Source of the DNA: Bacillus haynesii
GTDB lineage: Bacteria; Bacillota; Bacilli; Bacillales; Bacillaceae
Reading direction: 5' to 3'
Length of the DNA: 64,000 bases
Assembly (NCBI RefSeq): GCF_001969855.1
Contig: NZ_MRBL01000018.1
Location: 1 to 64,000, forward strand
Positions 1-8,017 of the stretch are shown piece after piece (the stretch's first letter is position 1; the number at the start of each line of letters is the position of its first letter). The position numbers were made by a program, and so were the translations under genes. Below the pieces are notes generated by a model. The model searched no databases and had not been told where the DNA came from. It saw nothing but the letters and a program-made list of their open reading frames with translations.

Positions 1-473
1 CTTTGATAGTAACTGGCCTATGTTCTTTTTCGAGCAGCACGTTTAAATCCCCGCTTTGCTCCAGGATGGCGAATTGAACTTCGGCAATATTAAATACATT
101 CTTTTTTCTTAAAAGTTCCAACAGCTTATCTGTTGAATATTTTTCTTTTTTGAGTTTTCTTCCATAATTTTCCTTCTTTAATAAAAAATGTTCCGGTACC
201 TTCAACAAAATCGCGAACCTTTTTGCTTTTCAATGAAATTAGTTCCATAAAGAAAGGAACTGCAGAAAAAAGAAGAATTCCGATGAACGCGTTAAGAATA
301 CTTCTCTCAAGTCCCATCACTACCTAGGATGTAATCCCCCCGATGGTAATCCCGGCGATGTATTCAAAAAACGAAAGCTCTGCCAGCTGTCGCTTTCCCA
401 GCATTTTCGTCATGAGAAACAGAACGACAACAAAAATAATAGAACGTACAACAACATCCAGCCAATCAGGCAC
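1..473 (-). pseudogene. DUF421/YetF-like membrane protein gene, broken (3' end beyond window)
   Basis: Reading begins at a GTG at 471-473 behind a GGAGG box. It gives 49 codons of a DUF421-type start: a hydrophobic helix, then MLGKRQLAELSFFEY and GITIGGITS. An in-frame TAG (324-326) follows. The same frame continues with VVMGLERS and a second membrane helix up to FFIKEGK, then runs into a stop near 126. Homology resumes in another frame with KYSTDKLLELLRKKNVFN and FAILEQSGDLNVLL, running to the window edge. Two single-base deletions near 150-175 would restore a family-like KEGKIMEEN join (inference). The gene is therefore broken at least twice. DUF421 proteins commonly accompany DUF1657 and SpoVAE genes in spoVA2mob operons, as here. 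Confidence 0.8.
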
Positions 474-503
474 AATAATCCCTCCCCAAAAAATAAATCT
501 ATC

Positions 504-710
504 TCAGAATCCTTTGTATTGATATTCCTCTCGTTCAAGTTCTCCGACCCTTTTTTTAATGTCAGAAATCACTTCTGCGCTCATCGACATGGTTTCATGA
601 TAAAGACGTTTCGCCCCTTCATCTGTGGACTCCAGCGCTAAAGTGGATTGACCCGCCTCGATACTCTTTAGACTGGCTAAGCATTGTTTCACCTGTGCTC
701 CAACTGTCAT
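504..710 (-). CDS. DUF1657 domain protein
   Basis: A 68-residue soluble helical protein behind a good AAGGAGG box. It begins MTVGAQVKQCLASLKSIEAG and ends EEYQYKGF, and both ends are typical of the DUF1657 family. The family's biochemical role is unknown. Its genes sit next to spoVAE-like and DUF421 genes in sporulation-linked operons, especially the mobile spoVA2mob operon that alters spore heat resistance. Here it lies 12 bases downstream of spoVAE and 30 bases upstream of the broken DUF421 gene, so co-transcription is likely. Length and ends look complete. Confidence 0.8.
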   Translation of the reverse strand: MTVGAQVKQCLASLKSIEAGQSTLALESTDEGAKRLYHETMSMSAEVISDIKKRVGELEREEYQYKGF

Positions 711-722
711 AAATAAACCTCC

Positions 723-1073
723 TTATCCTTTTGGTTTAAAAAGAAGCGCCCCGATCATTCCAAAGATAATGGCAGCTGAAATACCTGAACTTGTTACCCT
801 AAACATGCCGGTCATGACACCGATTAGACCATATTGATTTGCTTCTTCCGTAGCTCCGTGAAATAACTGATTTCCAAAGCTGACTATTGGTACAGTCGCT
901 CCCGCTCCCGCAAAATCAATAAATGGCTCGTAAAGGTCAAGCGCATCAAGCAATGCACCTATGACAACAAGACTCGACAGCGTATGTGCCGGTGTCAGCT
1001 TAAATACATCAAACATAATTTGCCCTACAACACATATCAGCCCTCCGACAACAAATGCCCAAAAAAAGACCAT
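723..1073 (-). CDS. spoVAE: SpoVAE-like (SpoVAEb) spore membrane protein
   Basis: A 116-residue integral membrane protein with about four helices. It carries the SpoVAC/SpoVAE signature: [12 protein letters not shown] near the start, [24 protein letters not shown] in the middle, and an [11 protein letters not shown] tail. SpoVA proteins form the inner spore membrane channel for Ca-dipicolinate uptake and release. The neighbours DUF1657 and DUF421 are the usual spoVA2mob companions, but spoVAC and spoVAD are absent upstream. Only an 18-codon open stretch (1074-1127, ending TKLGDEE) abuts the start; it may be the tail of a deleted upstream gene. This looks like a truncated copy of the mobile operon rather than the chromosomal spoVA locus. 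Whether it is expressed is uncertain. Confidence 0.8.
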   Translation of the reverse strand: MVFFWAFVVGGLICVVGQIMFDVFKLTPAHTLSSLVVIGALLDALDLYEPFIDFAGAGATVPIVSFGNQLFHGATEEANQYGLIGVMTGMFRVTSSGISAAIIFGMIGALLFKPKG

Positions 1074-1212
1074 TTATTCTTCATCTCCGAGCTTTGTATA
1101 GGGAAGCGACTTAGGAGATGTAACTACTTTTTAAAATATCCTTTCCTTTATGTACTAATTTTAAGTGTAAGCTTTTTCGCTCCTTCAATCAGTTAGTAAT
1201 AAGCGAACGATC

Positions 1213-1242
1213 AAAAAAGAGCCGTTATAAATGGCTCTTTTC
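1213..1242 (-). terminator. Intrinsic terminator of the Gln-rich gene
   Basis: The inverted repeat AAAAGAGCC...GGCTCTTTT flanked by A and T runs lies just downstream of the Gln-rich gene. It can act on both strands. Confidence 0.75.
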
Positions 1243-1262
1243 TTTCTGTATAGAGGTCTAGT

Positions 1263-1766
1263 TTATTGTAATGGTGGTTGAAACTGTTGGTTTTGCTGGT
1301 TTTGCTGGTTTTGCTGGTTTTGCTGGTTTTGCTGATTTTGTTGCCCTTGCTGTCCCTGTTGTCCTTGGTGATTTAATGATTGTTGCGCCTGCTGGATCGC
1401 TTGATTCACCTGGTTCATGGCCTGATTGGTTTGAACCCCTTGAAAAGCTTGATGAAGCAGTTGATCAGCTTGTTGAATATTTTGCAGAATTTGCTCATCA
1501 GTCTGCTGGATTTGCTGTTGAGATTGAGAACCAAATTGCTGAACTTGCTGCTTTATTTGATTCATTTGAGAACCTTGTTGAGCTTGGCCTTGGCCGCTTT
1601 GTTGTTGAAATGCTCCTGCTCCCAGTTGGGATACATTTTGGCTTAATTGAGCAAGCTGCTGCTGAAGACTTCCAAGTTCTTGGGCAAGTTCAGTATCTGT
1701 AATATTGGAACCAAGTAATTGGGAATGTTTTTGCTTTTCTTTTTTTTGCTGATTATTTTTTGTCAT
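1263..1766 (-). CDS. Gln/Asn-rich low-complexity protein with QQN repeats
   Basis: A 167-residue protein. The ATG at 1764-1766 is preferred because AGGAGG lies nine bases upstream; a TTG two codons earlier is too close. The N-terminus is basic (MTKNNQQKKEKQKHSQLLG). A short helical segment follows (TDTELAQELGSLQQQLAQLS). The remainder is about 40% Gln and Asn, ending in QQG and QQN triplets and a FQPPLQ tail. It has no signal peptide and no cysteine. Composition recalls small spore proteins (gamma-type SASP, coat proteins), but I see no diagnostic motif, so function is unknown. It sits between the spoVA remnant and the integrase remnant with its own terminator. Confidence 0.7.
   Translation of the reverse strand: MTKNNQQKKEKQKHSQLLGSNITDTELAQELGSLQQQLAQLSQNVSQLGAGAFQQQSGQGQAQQGSQMNQIKQQVQQFGSQSQQQIQQTDEQILQNIQQADQLLHQAFQGVQTNQAMNQVNQAIQQAQQSLNHQGQQGQQGQQNQQNQQNQQNQQNQQNQQFQPPLQ
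1286..1339. repeat. 9-bp tandem repeat (unit GCTGGTTTT) inside the Gln-rich gene
   Basis: There are six consecutive 9-bp units. Four are perfect (1295-1330), with one variant at each end (1286-1294 and 1331-1339). On the coding strand they encode QNQ/NQQ triplets. The unit is a multiple of three, so copy changes would alter protein length without a frameshift. Confidence 0.9.
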
Positions 1767-1772
1767 AAACAA

Positions 1773-2155
1773 AATCCTCCTTTCAGAAAATTATAATCTT
1801 CATGTTCAAAAAAAATATGAACGGCAATTCTAGGAACGGATCGGTATACTCAATGTGGAGACCCAATAATTTAATGTGTCAGTATAATTAAAACCTTTTA
1901 CCATAAAATAAAAACACTCCATTCACATCTCCTTGCAAGGGTGAGGTATTGGTTAATTCTAATCGATGCTTTATTAAATCAAAGTTAAAATCACCTAGTG
2001 ATTCTAAAGAATAAAATATTTAGAAATCCTTAGCACCCTACACATTTTATTAGACATTCCTTTCCATCAAAAAAGGCTTTAGAATAAAAACATCCTTCTT
2101 TTTTTGAATATGATTCAAGATAAGGACCTCTTTAAAGTGATTTTTGGTACACCGA
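1773..2155. other. Gene-free AT-rich stretch
   Basis: No open frame, RNA gene or strong promoter could be supported here. The part next to 1773 must hold the promoter of the Gln-rich gene, but I could not choose one. The right part probably derives from the same decayed element as the integrase remnant. Confidence 0.5.
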
Positions 2156-2437
2156 TATGAGAATGGCCAACCTGTTGATTTGCTATTTGGACATATAGAC
2201 GGCACTCTAAGTCACACAATTCTGGAATAGGATTAAAGGTACAATCTAAAGAAGATAGCATTTCATGATTTACGCCACTCTGCAGCCTCTTATTTGTTAA
2301 GTCAGGAATTTAGTATGAAGGTTATCCAGGAAAGATTGGGACATAAAGATATTTTAACAACAATGAATTTATATACTCACATCACTAAAGAACTTGATCA
2401 AGGCGAGGGAAATGCATTTTTGAAAATAAGAAATTAG
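2156..2437 (+). pseudogene. Tyrosine recombinase (phage/ICE integrase) C-terminal remnant
   Basis: The frame starting at 2237 reads LKKIAFHDLRHSAASYLL, then VIQERLGHKDILTTMNLYTHI, and ends with TAG at 2435-2437. That is box II of a phage-type integrase: the His-x-x-Arg of HDLRH, the LGH motif, and the Tyr nucleophile in LYTH. The same frame further up (2156-2176) reads YENGQPVD, also typical of the family, but two stop codons (TAG, TAA near 2228-2236) and unrelated sequence separate the blocks. The N-terminal DNA-binding domain and the first catalytic Arg are absent. The gene cannot make an active integrase. It lies 80 bases from a tRNA-Thr fragment, as expected for an element end. Confidence 0.85.
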
Positions 2438-2515
2438 ATGAGGGCTTATTTGGTCAGTTGGATAAACATATAAACAATAAAAGGTTTTCCCACATCGAAG
2501 AAACCTTGTCATATC

Positions 2516-2562
2516 AACGTAGCGGGCTCGAACCGCTGACCTCTTCTTTACCATGGAAGTGC
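2516..2562 (-). pseudogene. tRNA-Thr(GGT) 3'-half remnant, probable old attachment site
   Basis: On the minus strand CTTCC-ATGGTAA-AGAAG forms an anticodon arm with a GGT anticodon and one mismatch. It is followed by GAGGTC and a perfect T arm (AGCGG, TTCGAGC loop, CCGCT). The D arm and 5' acceptor strand are missing, so it is not a working tRNA. Integrases commonly recombine into tRNA 3' halves, and an integrase remnant is adjacent. Confidence 0.75.
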
Positions 2563-2749
2563 TTTCGATAAGGGGGTTTAGGCTGATTTCGGCTAGATTC
2601 CTTTCTATTAAAGTTTTATGTCCGAACTTAGGGTGTATTAGGAGGGGTTCGAACACTTTATGGTCAGTTAATCGATCAATTATTTTAGATAGACTTAAAT
2701 GAAAAAGAACCAAACTTCGTCTGTTGGGGTCGTTTTCTTGACGAAAAAA

Positions 2750-2763
2750 AGAACGAATGTTCT
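2750..2763. promoter_or_regulatory. LexA (DinR) SOS box-like site
   Basis: AGAACGAATGTTCT contains the palindromic core GAAC-N4-GTTC of the Bacillus LexA operator, differing from the consensus only at the outermost bases. It lies 20 bases upstream of the yolD-like remnant. yolD genes are normally SOS regulated with a Y-family polymerase gene. Confidence 0.6.
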
Positions 2764-2783
2764 TACATAATCATCTCAGAGAG

Positions 2784-2946
2784 ATGAACAATATGAACGA
2801 TGACAAGCTGAAAGGTCGTTTGTCAATCAAATGGACAGCAATGATGCTAACAGCGCATGTCGGCCTGCTTCCGAATTAAAAGCAACCAGAACAAAGTGAA
2901 AAGGCTAGCTCTTGATCTGGCTCTAGAGGAAGCTGACCAAAAATAA
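2784..2946 (+). pseudogene. YolD-like protein gene, truncated remnant
   Basis: The frame from 2784 (or 2793) reads MNDDKLKGRLSIKWTAMML and stops at 2877-2879. The block GRL-IKWTAMML is the conserved start of YolD-family proteins, which accompany UvrX-type translesion polymerases on phages and mobile elements. Directly after, in another frame, RIKSNQNKVKRLALDLAL runs to a stop at 2944-2946 and may be the end of the same or the next gene. Full YolD proteins are about 110 residues, so this is an internally deleted relic with its SOS box still in place. Confidence 0.65.
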
Positions 2947-3062
2947 GCCGCACATTTTAACAGTTTTTTTGAGGATAAAACAGCGGGCGGAAATTCGAAA
3001 ATTTAAATCCGCTCCCAAAACACATTTTCAACCCCAAAACAGAACGCATGTTCCAAGTGAAC

Positions 3063-3108
3063 AAAAAAGCCTCAAACCCTTGTATACCAAGAAGTTTGAG
3101 GCTTTTTT
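3063..3108 (-). terminator. Terminator downstream of tRNA-Arg
   Basis: A perfect inverted repeat (GCCTCAAAC / GTTTGAGGC) flanked by A and T runs lies seven bases past the 3' end of the tRNA gene. Confidence 0.85.
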
Positions 3109-3114
3109 CAGATA

Positions 3115-3188
<74 letters not shown>

Positions 3189-3231
3189 ATGATGTTGTTT
3201 TATTTCGCTTTAACTATCAGCGACAAGATTT

Positions 3232-3260
3232 ATTATATGCGGATCGGGTCATAAAGTCAA
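3232..3260 (-). promoter_or_regulatory. Sigma-A promoter of tRNA-Arg
   Basis: On the minus strand TTGACT (3255-3260), a 17-base spacer, and a perfect TATAAT (3232-3237). Transcription should start about 36 bases before the tRNA. Confidence 0.85.
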
Positions 3261-3270
3261 CAACTTTTTA

Positions 3271-3303
3271 GAATTTTTTTCTTCACGAGGAAGAAAAAAA
3301 TTC
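3271..3303 (-). terminator. Terminator downstream of ysnB (perfect 14-bp palindrome arms)
   Basis: GAATTTTTTTCTTC, five loop bases, and its exact complement, immediately past the ysnB stop codon. The arms themselves supply the U-rich tract. Confidence 0.65.
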
Positions 3304-3307
3304 TTCC

Positions 3308-3829
3308 TCATGAATGTGCTGGCAATTGGACATGGTTCGTCAGGCTTTCGACTTCCCGGCCGTCCAAGTCATAAAAGCAGACCGTTGCATTGTCTTTGTC
3401 AATGTTTAGTATAGCATAAGTTTTTTCTTTCCGCACCCGCGGAAGGCGGATGCTGCCGGGGTTGATGAGCAGTTTTCCGTCCATCAGTTCGCTTCCCGCG
3501 ATGTGGGAATGACCGAAACAGATGATATCGGCGCCGAGTTCTTCAGCCCGGTAGTACACATTTAAAAGTGACTGTTTAATGCCGTATAAATGCCCGTGTG
3601 TGAAAAAAAGCTTTCTCGATCCGACGGGAACAACAATTTCGTCTTTAAACTCTCCGTAAAAATCGCAGTTTCCTTTTACCGTTAAGTAAGAGGAAAGCGC
3701 GGGATGGGAAGGATCCAATTCAGAGTCCCCGCAATGGATGATGAGATCTGTTTCCTTCCCGTGCCGCTCAGCGATCATTTCCAGTTCGTCTTCAAGACCG
3801 TGGCTGTCGCTGACAATCAGAACCTTCAT
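3308..3829 (-). CDS. ysnB: YsnB, calcineurin-like metallophosphoesterase
   Basis: A 173-residue cytoplasmic phosphodiesterase of the YfcE/MJ0936 type. The metal-binding motifs appear in family order: SDSH (7-10), CGD (33-35), GNCD (53-56), THGH (77-80) and GHSH (106-109). All ligands are present and the length matches the B. subtilis protein (about 171), so it should be active with Mn or Ni. The physiological substrate is not known. It lies 16 bases downstream of ysnA in the operon rph-ysnA-ysnB. Confidence 0.92.
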   Translation of the reverse strand: MKVLIVSDSHGLEDELEMIAERHGKETDLIIHCGDSELDPSHPALSSYLTVKGNCDFYGEFKDEIVVPVGSRKLFFTHGHLYGIKQSLLNVYYRAEELGADIICFGHSHIAGSELMDGKLLINPGSIRLPRVRKEKTYAILNIDKDNATVCFYDLDGREVESLTNHVQLPAHS

Positions 3830-3845
3830 GATCGGCCCTCCTCCT

Positions 3846-4436
3846 TTACGCTTGATCCAATAAAGCGGACAGTTTTTTCAGCGCTTCCGCTCTGTGGCTG
3901 ATTTTGTTTTTTTCGCCGCTTGAGAGCTCGGCCATCGTTTGATCTTTGTCTTTGACGAGAAAAACCGGGTCGTAGCCGAAGCCGTTTGTACCGCGCGGCT
4001 CATCGGTAATGTACCCTTCCACAGAACCTTCGACCGTTTTCGTTTCCTGTCCGGGAATGCATAATGCGAGCGCGCATCTGAACCTCGCCGAACGGTCTTC
4101 TTTTTCCACCCCTTCGAGCTCTTTCAATAGCTTTTTCAGGTTGGCGAGATCGTTTTTCTCTTCTCCTGCATAGCGGGCCGAGTATACGCCGGGGCTGCCG
4201 CCGAGGTAGTCGACAGACAGGCCGGAGTCATCGGCAATCACGATTTTTCCGGTTTCTTTCGAAATCGTTTCCGCTTTAATCACAGCGTTTTCTTCAAACG
4301 TCTGCCCGGTTTCTTCGATTTCGGGCGTATAGCCGATGTCCAGTAAAGATTTGGCATCGTAGCCCCTCGGTTCCAGCATCGCTTTGAATTCCCTGACTTT
4401 CCCTTCGTTTTTCGTGGCAATGATGACTTCTTTCAT
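3846..4436 (-). CDS. ysnA: XTP/dITP pyrophosphatase (RdgB/HAM1 family)
   Basis: A 196-residue nucleotide sanitation enzyme. It hydrolyses dITP, ITP and XTP to monophosphates and so keeps deaminated purines out of DNA and RNA. The start ATKNEGK (7-13) binds the nucleotide phosphates, IADDSGL (67-73) carries the catalytic Asp and metal ligands, and GTNGFGYDPVF and SHRAEAL are the conserved C-terminal substrate motifs. Length is normal. It is 22 bases downstream of rph and 16 bases upstream of ysnB, so the three form an operon. Confidence 0.93.
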   Translation of the reverse strand: MKEVIIATKNEGKVREFKAMLEPRGYDAKSLLDIGYTPEIEETGQTFEENAVIKAETISKETGKIVIADDSGLSVDYLGGSPGVYSARYAGEEKNDLANLKKLLKELEGVEKEDRSARFRCALALCIPGQETKTVEGSVEGYITDEPRGTNGFGYDPVFLVKDKDQTMAELSSGEKNKISHRAEALKKLSALLDQA

Positions 4437-4458
4437 CGTGTATCAAGCCTTTCTCATG

Positions 4459-5199
4459 TTATTGTTGAATGGCTGATGCAACGTCGCCGAGCACTTCTTT
4501 CTGCTTTTCGATGAGTTTGGCGACCCCTTTTTCAGCCAGTTCTAAAAGCCCGTCCAGTTCACTTCTTGAGAATGTCGCTTCCTCTCCTGTTCCCTGAAGT
4601 TCGACAAAGCGTCCTTCGCCTGTCATGACGACGTTCATATCAACCTCTGCTGCAGAATCTTCCTGATAGTTCAAATCAAGGATCAATCCTTTTTCCTTAT
4701 CGATTCCCACTGAAGTGGCAGCCAAAAAGTCGGTGATCGGCATCGCCTTCAGCGTGCCTTTTTCGACAAGTCTTCCGACGGCAAGCGCCATGGCTGTAAA
4801 TGCTCCGGTGATCGATGCGGTTCTCGTACCTCCGTCCGCCTGAATGACGTCGCAGTCGATCCAGATCGTCCGCTCACCGAGCTTTTCCAAATCAACGACC
4901 GCCCGCAGAGCTCGTCCGATCAGCCGTTGAATTTCCATCGTCCGCCCGGAGATTTTCCCTTTTGATGATTCCCTGATCGTCCTTTGGTTCGTGGCCCGCG
5001 GCAGCATGCTGTATTCCGCGGTGATCCAGCCCTTCCCTTCTCCTCTCAAAAAGGGCGGTACGCGGTCTTCCACAGACGCGTTACAGATCACCTTTGTCCC
5101 GCCGACTGTAATCAGGACCGATCCTTCGGGATGCGTAATAAAGTCGAGGTCCATTGTGACAGGGCGCAGTTCATTGTTTTCTCTTCCATCGTATCTCAT
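4459..5199 (-). CDS. rph: Ribonuclease PH
   Basis: A 246-residue phosphorolytic 3'-5' exoribonuclease that trims the 3' ends of tRNA precursors, forming a hexameric ring. It opens [13 protein letters not shown], a hallmark of the family. The phosphate-binding [11 protein letters not shown] and the conserved [10 protein letters not shown] and [15 protein letters not shown] stretches are present, and the length is standard. The start has a GGAGGT box. It leads the rph-ysnA-ysnB unit, and gerM lies upstream beyond a terminator. Confidence 0.95.
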   Translation of the reverse strand: MRYDGRENNELRPVTMDLDFITHPEGSVLITVGGTKVICNASVEDRVPPFLRGEGKGWITAEYSMLPRATNQRTIRESSKGKISGRTMEIQRLIGRALRAVVDLEKLGERTIWIDCDVIQADGGTRTASITGAFTAMALAVGRLVEKGTLKAMPITDFLAATSVGIDKEKGLILDLNYQEDSAAEVDMNVVMTGEGRFVELQGTGEEATFSRSELDGLLELAEKGVAKLIEKQKEVLGDVASAIQQ

Positions 5200-5268
5200 T
5201 TTTTACCTCCGATTGTATGTACATAAACCTTTCACAATCATTCCGCTCTTCCAAAAAGCTGAATAAAG

Positions 5269-5302
5269 AAAGAGGCAGCTTTAATCGCTCACCTCTTTTT
5301 CT
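5269..5302 (-). terminator. Terminator downstream of gerM
   Basis: AAAGAGG and CCTCTTTTT arms around a loop, just past the gerM stop codon and upstream of rph. Confidence 0.65.
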
Positions 5303-5324
5303 ATAGTATATCAAAAATCTCTGC

Positions 5325-6434
5325 TTAAAAACTACCTGTGTTCACCTTACTCGGTCTTGAAACCGGCTTGGAGAGCTTTTCCCCTTTTTCATTCACGAGC
5401 TCAGCTTTTCCGTTCACAGTAACCGACACACTTTTCACATCAGGCAGCTCGGTTAATGTCAGCACAATACTGTTTAACACTTCATCCGATATCATTTTCT
5501 TCTCGCCGTCGGCACTTCCGTAGATCGCTTCGTTAAAGTCGAGGGTCACATGGCCGTCTTCAATCTTCGGCTCGTTTTCAAGCTTGACGTCGCCCTGGAA
5601 ATCGGAGAGCAGGCCGCTTTTATTGTCCGGTCCTTCCGCCAGCTCTTTAATCGCCGCCGTCACCTGGTCTTTTTCTTTTGCAGACGTCCGCTTTGTTACC
5701 GGAACATAGTATGTGCCTTTGTCTGATTCAGCTAAATAATAGACGGTGACCGGCTGTGTCGCCGTTATATCAGTCACACCCGCCGCTTCGAGGTTGATGC
5801 CGTCCTCGCGGCTGAGTTCTTCAGAAATCGGCGTGCCGTTAACAGGCATTTCTTTTAAATCATGGCCGTTCATGCGGATCTTCACTTTATCAATCGAGTT
5901 AAACTGTGTTAATGTCCATGTAATCGCCTGTACGATTTTTTGCTCGTCTTCGGCTTTATAGTTTTTAAATTCATTTGAGAAATCAGCGATCGCTGTTCCG
6001 TCTTCTTTAATATCAACATTGACCGTTGTATCCGCCGGCAGCACGGCTCTGAATCCGTTTGGCAGGATGTTTGAAACAGGACCGCCTTCAACGAGGTATT
6101 CAAGCGCTTGTTTAGCGGTACCTTCCTGCTTTGGCAGCGGCAGCGTCTGCGCTGTCACATAGCCGTTCTTATCAATGAGATAAAGCTCTCTCATGACCGT
6201 ATCACTCGTTTGAGCCGCTTTATCGTCGCTTGTCGTTTTGCTGCCTTTGTCTTCTGTTTTATCTTTGGTTTTGTCTGTTTTGTCTTGCTCCTTCTCCTCT
6301 TTTACATATGTGATGTCCTGCGGCGGATCTATCTCCTCTGAGGCTTGATCTGACTGAAATATTCCGCACCCGGAAAGAAGCAGCGCGGAGGCCGTAACCG
6401 AAACCGCGATTCCTTTCATTCCTTTTTTCAGCAT
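5325..6434 (-). CDS. gerM: GerM sporulation/germination lipoprotein
   Basis: A 369-residue lipoprotein. A signal peptide ends in a LLSGC lipobox (Cys near 23). A charged Glu/Lys/Asp linker (about 30-80) follows, then two GerMN domains (about 80-215 and 220-350). Each GerMN domain contains an NGF or NGK motif and an ADFSNEF or LDFNEA type strand. In B. subtilis GerM is needed for normal sporulation and germination and stabilises the SpoIIQ/SpoIIIA channel between mother cell and forespore. A sporulation (sigE) promoter is expected, and I see only a weak match. The gene is complete with an AGGAGG box. It is followed by racE upstream and rph downstream, as in B. subtilis. Confidence 0.94.
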   Translation of the reverse strand: MLKKGMKGIAVSVTASALLLSGCGIFQSDQASEEIDPPQDITYVKEEKEQDKTDKTKDKTEDKGSKTTSDDKAAQTSDTVMRELYLIDKNGYVTAQTLPLPKQEGTAKQALEYLVEGGPVSNILPNGFRAVLPADTTVNVDIKEDGTAIADFSNEFKNYKAEDEQKIVQAITWTLTQFNSIDKVKIRMNGHDLKEMPVNGTPISEELSREDGINLEAAGVTDITATQPVTVYYLAESDKGTYYVPVTKRTSAKEKDQVTAAIKELAEGPDNKSGLLSDFQGDVKLENEPKIEDGHVTLDFNEAIYGSADGEKKMISDEVLNSIVLTLTELPDVKSVSVTVNGKAELVNEKGEKLSKPVSRPSKVNTGSF

Positions 6435-6556
6435 ACTTTTCCCTCCTAAGGCAGTTTGTACTATTATGTATACGAGCCCGTTTTTGAATTAGACCGGTTT
6501 TTAAAAAAATCCCTCTGAATACAAAAAACCTTTTCTTTAAAAGAAAAGGTCATGAA

Positions 6557-6588
6557 AAAAGCTGCCGTTTGCTTGTGCGGCAGCTTTA
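6557..6588 (-). terminator. Terminator overlapping the racE stop codon
   Basis: AAAGCTGCCG...CGGCAGCTTT followed by AT-rich sequence. The right arm includes the racE stop codon (6586-6588). A second inverted repeat ACCTTTTC/GAAAAGGT follows at 6528-6550. Confidence 0.75.
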
Positions 6589-7404
6589 TTTTATAGCGGT
6601 TTCCTGAAGAGAAATGCTTTCCACATTTTTCACTTCGTATCCAAACCAATCGTTTGCAATTTTGGTGAAGCGGGCGCGCTCTCCGGTTGTTAAAAACAAG
6701 TGTTCCGGCGGTTCCGCCGTTTTGCTTAATAAACCGTTGTATGACAAGATCGTGCTGACTTCCCTGGCCGTCTCATCTCCGGAGGAAATGATGTTGACAC
6801 GCTCTCCCATATAGCGCTGAATAGGCTCTTTTAAAATCGGGTAATGCGTACATCCGAGAATCAGCGTATCGATTGATGAATCTCTGAGCGGGTGCAGTGA
6901 CGTCCTGACGATTTCATCAGCCGTCTCATCCAAAAATTTGCCGCTTTCCACAAACGGCACAAACATTGGGCAAGCCAGATTTTCTACCGTTAAATCTCCA
7001 TTCAGCGAAAGAAGCGCTTCTTCGTATGCGCCGCTTTTGATCGTGTTTTCCGTTCCGATCACGCCGATTCGCTGGTTTTCCGTCACTTTAATCGCGGTTC
7101 TGGCACCAGGCTGAACAACGCCGATGACGGGGATCGCGACTTCCCTGCTGATTTCTTCTAGCGCGATGGCCGTCGCTGTATTGCAGGCGATCACGAGCAT
7201 TTTAATATGGTGGCGGGATAACAAATAATTTGTCATTTCCCATGTATATGACAGGACTTCTTTTCTGTCCCGAGGTCCGTATGGACACCTTTTCGTATCT
7301 CCAAGATATATAATTTTTTCTTTCGGCAGCTGCCTCATGATTTCTTTTGCAACGGTTAAACCGCCGACTCCCGAATCGATGACTCCTATCGGTTGATCCA
7401 ACAA
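6586..7404 (-). CDS. racE: Glutamate racemase
   Basis: A 272-residue cofactor-independent racemase that makes D-glutamate for peptidoglycan (and poly-gamma-glutamate in this group). The two catalytic cysteines are visible: Cys74 in ACNTAT and Cys185 in GCTHYP. The N-terminal [11 protein letters not shown] and the [11 protein letters not shown] motif match the family, and the length is normal. It ends inside its own terminator. The MarR-family gene ysmB lies just eight bases upstream, suggesting co-transcription. Confidence 0.95.
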   Translation of the reverse strand: MLDQPIGVIDSGVGGLTVAKEIMRQLPKEKIIYLGDTKRCPYGPRDRKEVLSYTWEMTNYLLSRHHIKMLVIACNTATAIALEEISREVAIPVIGVVQPGARTAIKVTENQRIGVIGTENTIKSGAYEEALLSLNGDLTVENLACPMFVPFVESGKFLDETADEIVRTSLHPLRDSSIDTLILGCTHYPILKEPIQRYMGERVNIISSGDETAREVSTILSYNGLLSKTAEPPEHLFLTTGERARFTKIANDWFGYEVKNVESISLQETAIK

Positions 7405-7411
7405 AATCGCC

Positions 7412-7855
7412 TCATTTTCTGTTCATTTCCTGCTGAAGTTTAATTAATAATTTTTCAAATGCGGCTGTTTCTTCCTCGGAAAACGCCTCTAACATGTCTT
7501 CCAAATAATCCTGCCTTTTTTGAATGACCTCCTGGATGATCCGCTCTCCTTCAGATAGAAGATGGATGCGGACGACGCGCCTGTCGGACGGATCTTTCAC
7601 CCGTTCAACGAGGTTGTTTTTCTCCATTCGGTCAATTAAATCCGTTGTGGTGCTGCACGCCAAGTACATCTTTTGCGATAACTCGCCGATCGTCATATCC
7701 CCGTATTCATACAGCCATTGAAGACCGACAAACTGGGGAGGGGTAATCGTATATTGGGTGAGAATTTCTCTTCCTTTTTGTTTAATGATGCCCGCAATAT
7801 GGCGGAGTGATTTTTCAATATCCGCTATGTGATTCAAAGAAGCATTCGAATTCAT
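7412..7855 (-). CDS. ysmB: MarR-family transcriptional regulator YsmB
   Basis: A 147-residue winged-helix dimer. The recognition region is in the middle ([28 protein letters not shown]) and the wing is [18 protein letters not shown]. Long helices at both ends would form the dimer interface. No cysteine-based redox switch is evident. Its target genes are unknown. It is transcribed with racE and has its own GAGGTAGAG box. Confidence 0.9.
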   Translation of the reverse strand: MNSNASLNHIADIEKSLRHIAGIIKQKGREILTQYTITPPQFVGLQWLYEYGDMTIGELSQKMYLACSTTTDLIDRMEKNNLVERVKDPSDRRVVRIHLLSEGERIIQEVIQKRQDYLEDMLEAFSEEETAAFEKLLIKLQQEMNRK

Positions 7856-7973
7856 TTTCTCTACCTCGCTCGACTCGTTGTTTTGTTTTCAAAACACTTG
7901 AGTCTATTTTCCTTCTTTTCTACACAAATTGCAAGACTTCAACATGAATATACAACTTCCTCCTTAAAAACAA

Positions 7974-8014
7974 ATAACCGGTTCCCTTCTTGATACAAGA
8001 AGGAACACCGGCTC
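7974..8014 (-). terminator. Terminator downstream of gerE
   Basis: A long inverted repeat (CCGGTGTTCCTTCTTG / CAAGAAGGGAACCGG) just past gerE, with T-rich sequence after it on the minus strand. Confidence 0.8.
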
Positions 8015-8017
8015 AAT

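Noticed and set aside
1074-1127. 18-codon open stretch before spoVAE as the tail of spoVAD
   Set aside because: Too short and without a recognisable SpoVAD motif; recorded only as a possible remnant.
1286-1339. Short regular repeats considered as a CRISPR array
   Set aside because: Units are contiguous 9-mers without spacers and lie inside a coding frame. No CRISPR array or cas gene was seen in the window.
1271-1702. 143-codon plus-strand open frame rich in Phe-Ala-Gly
   Set aside because: It is the antisense of the Gln-rich gene and only reflects the 9-bp repeat; the minus frame has the ribosome site and terminator.
2369-2713. 114-codon minus-strand open frame
   Set aside because: It runs across the integrase end and the tRNA-Thr fragment, has no ribosome site and no family-like sequence.
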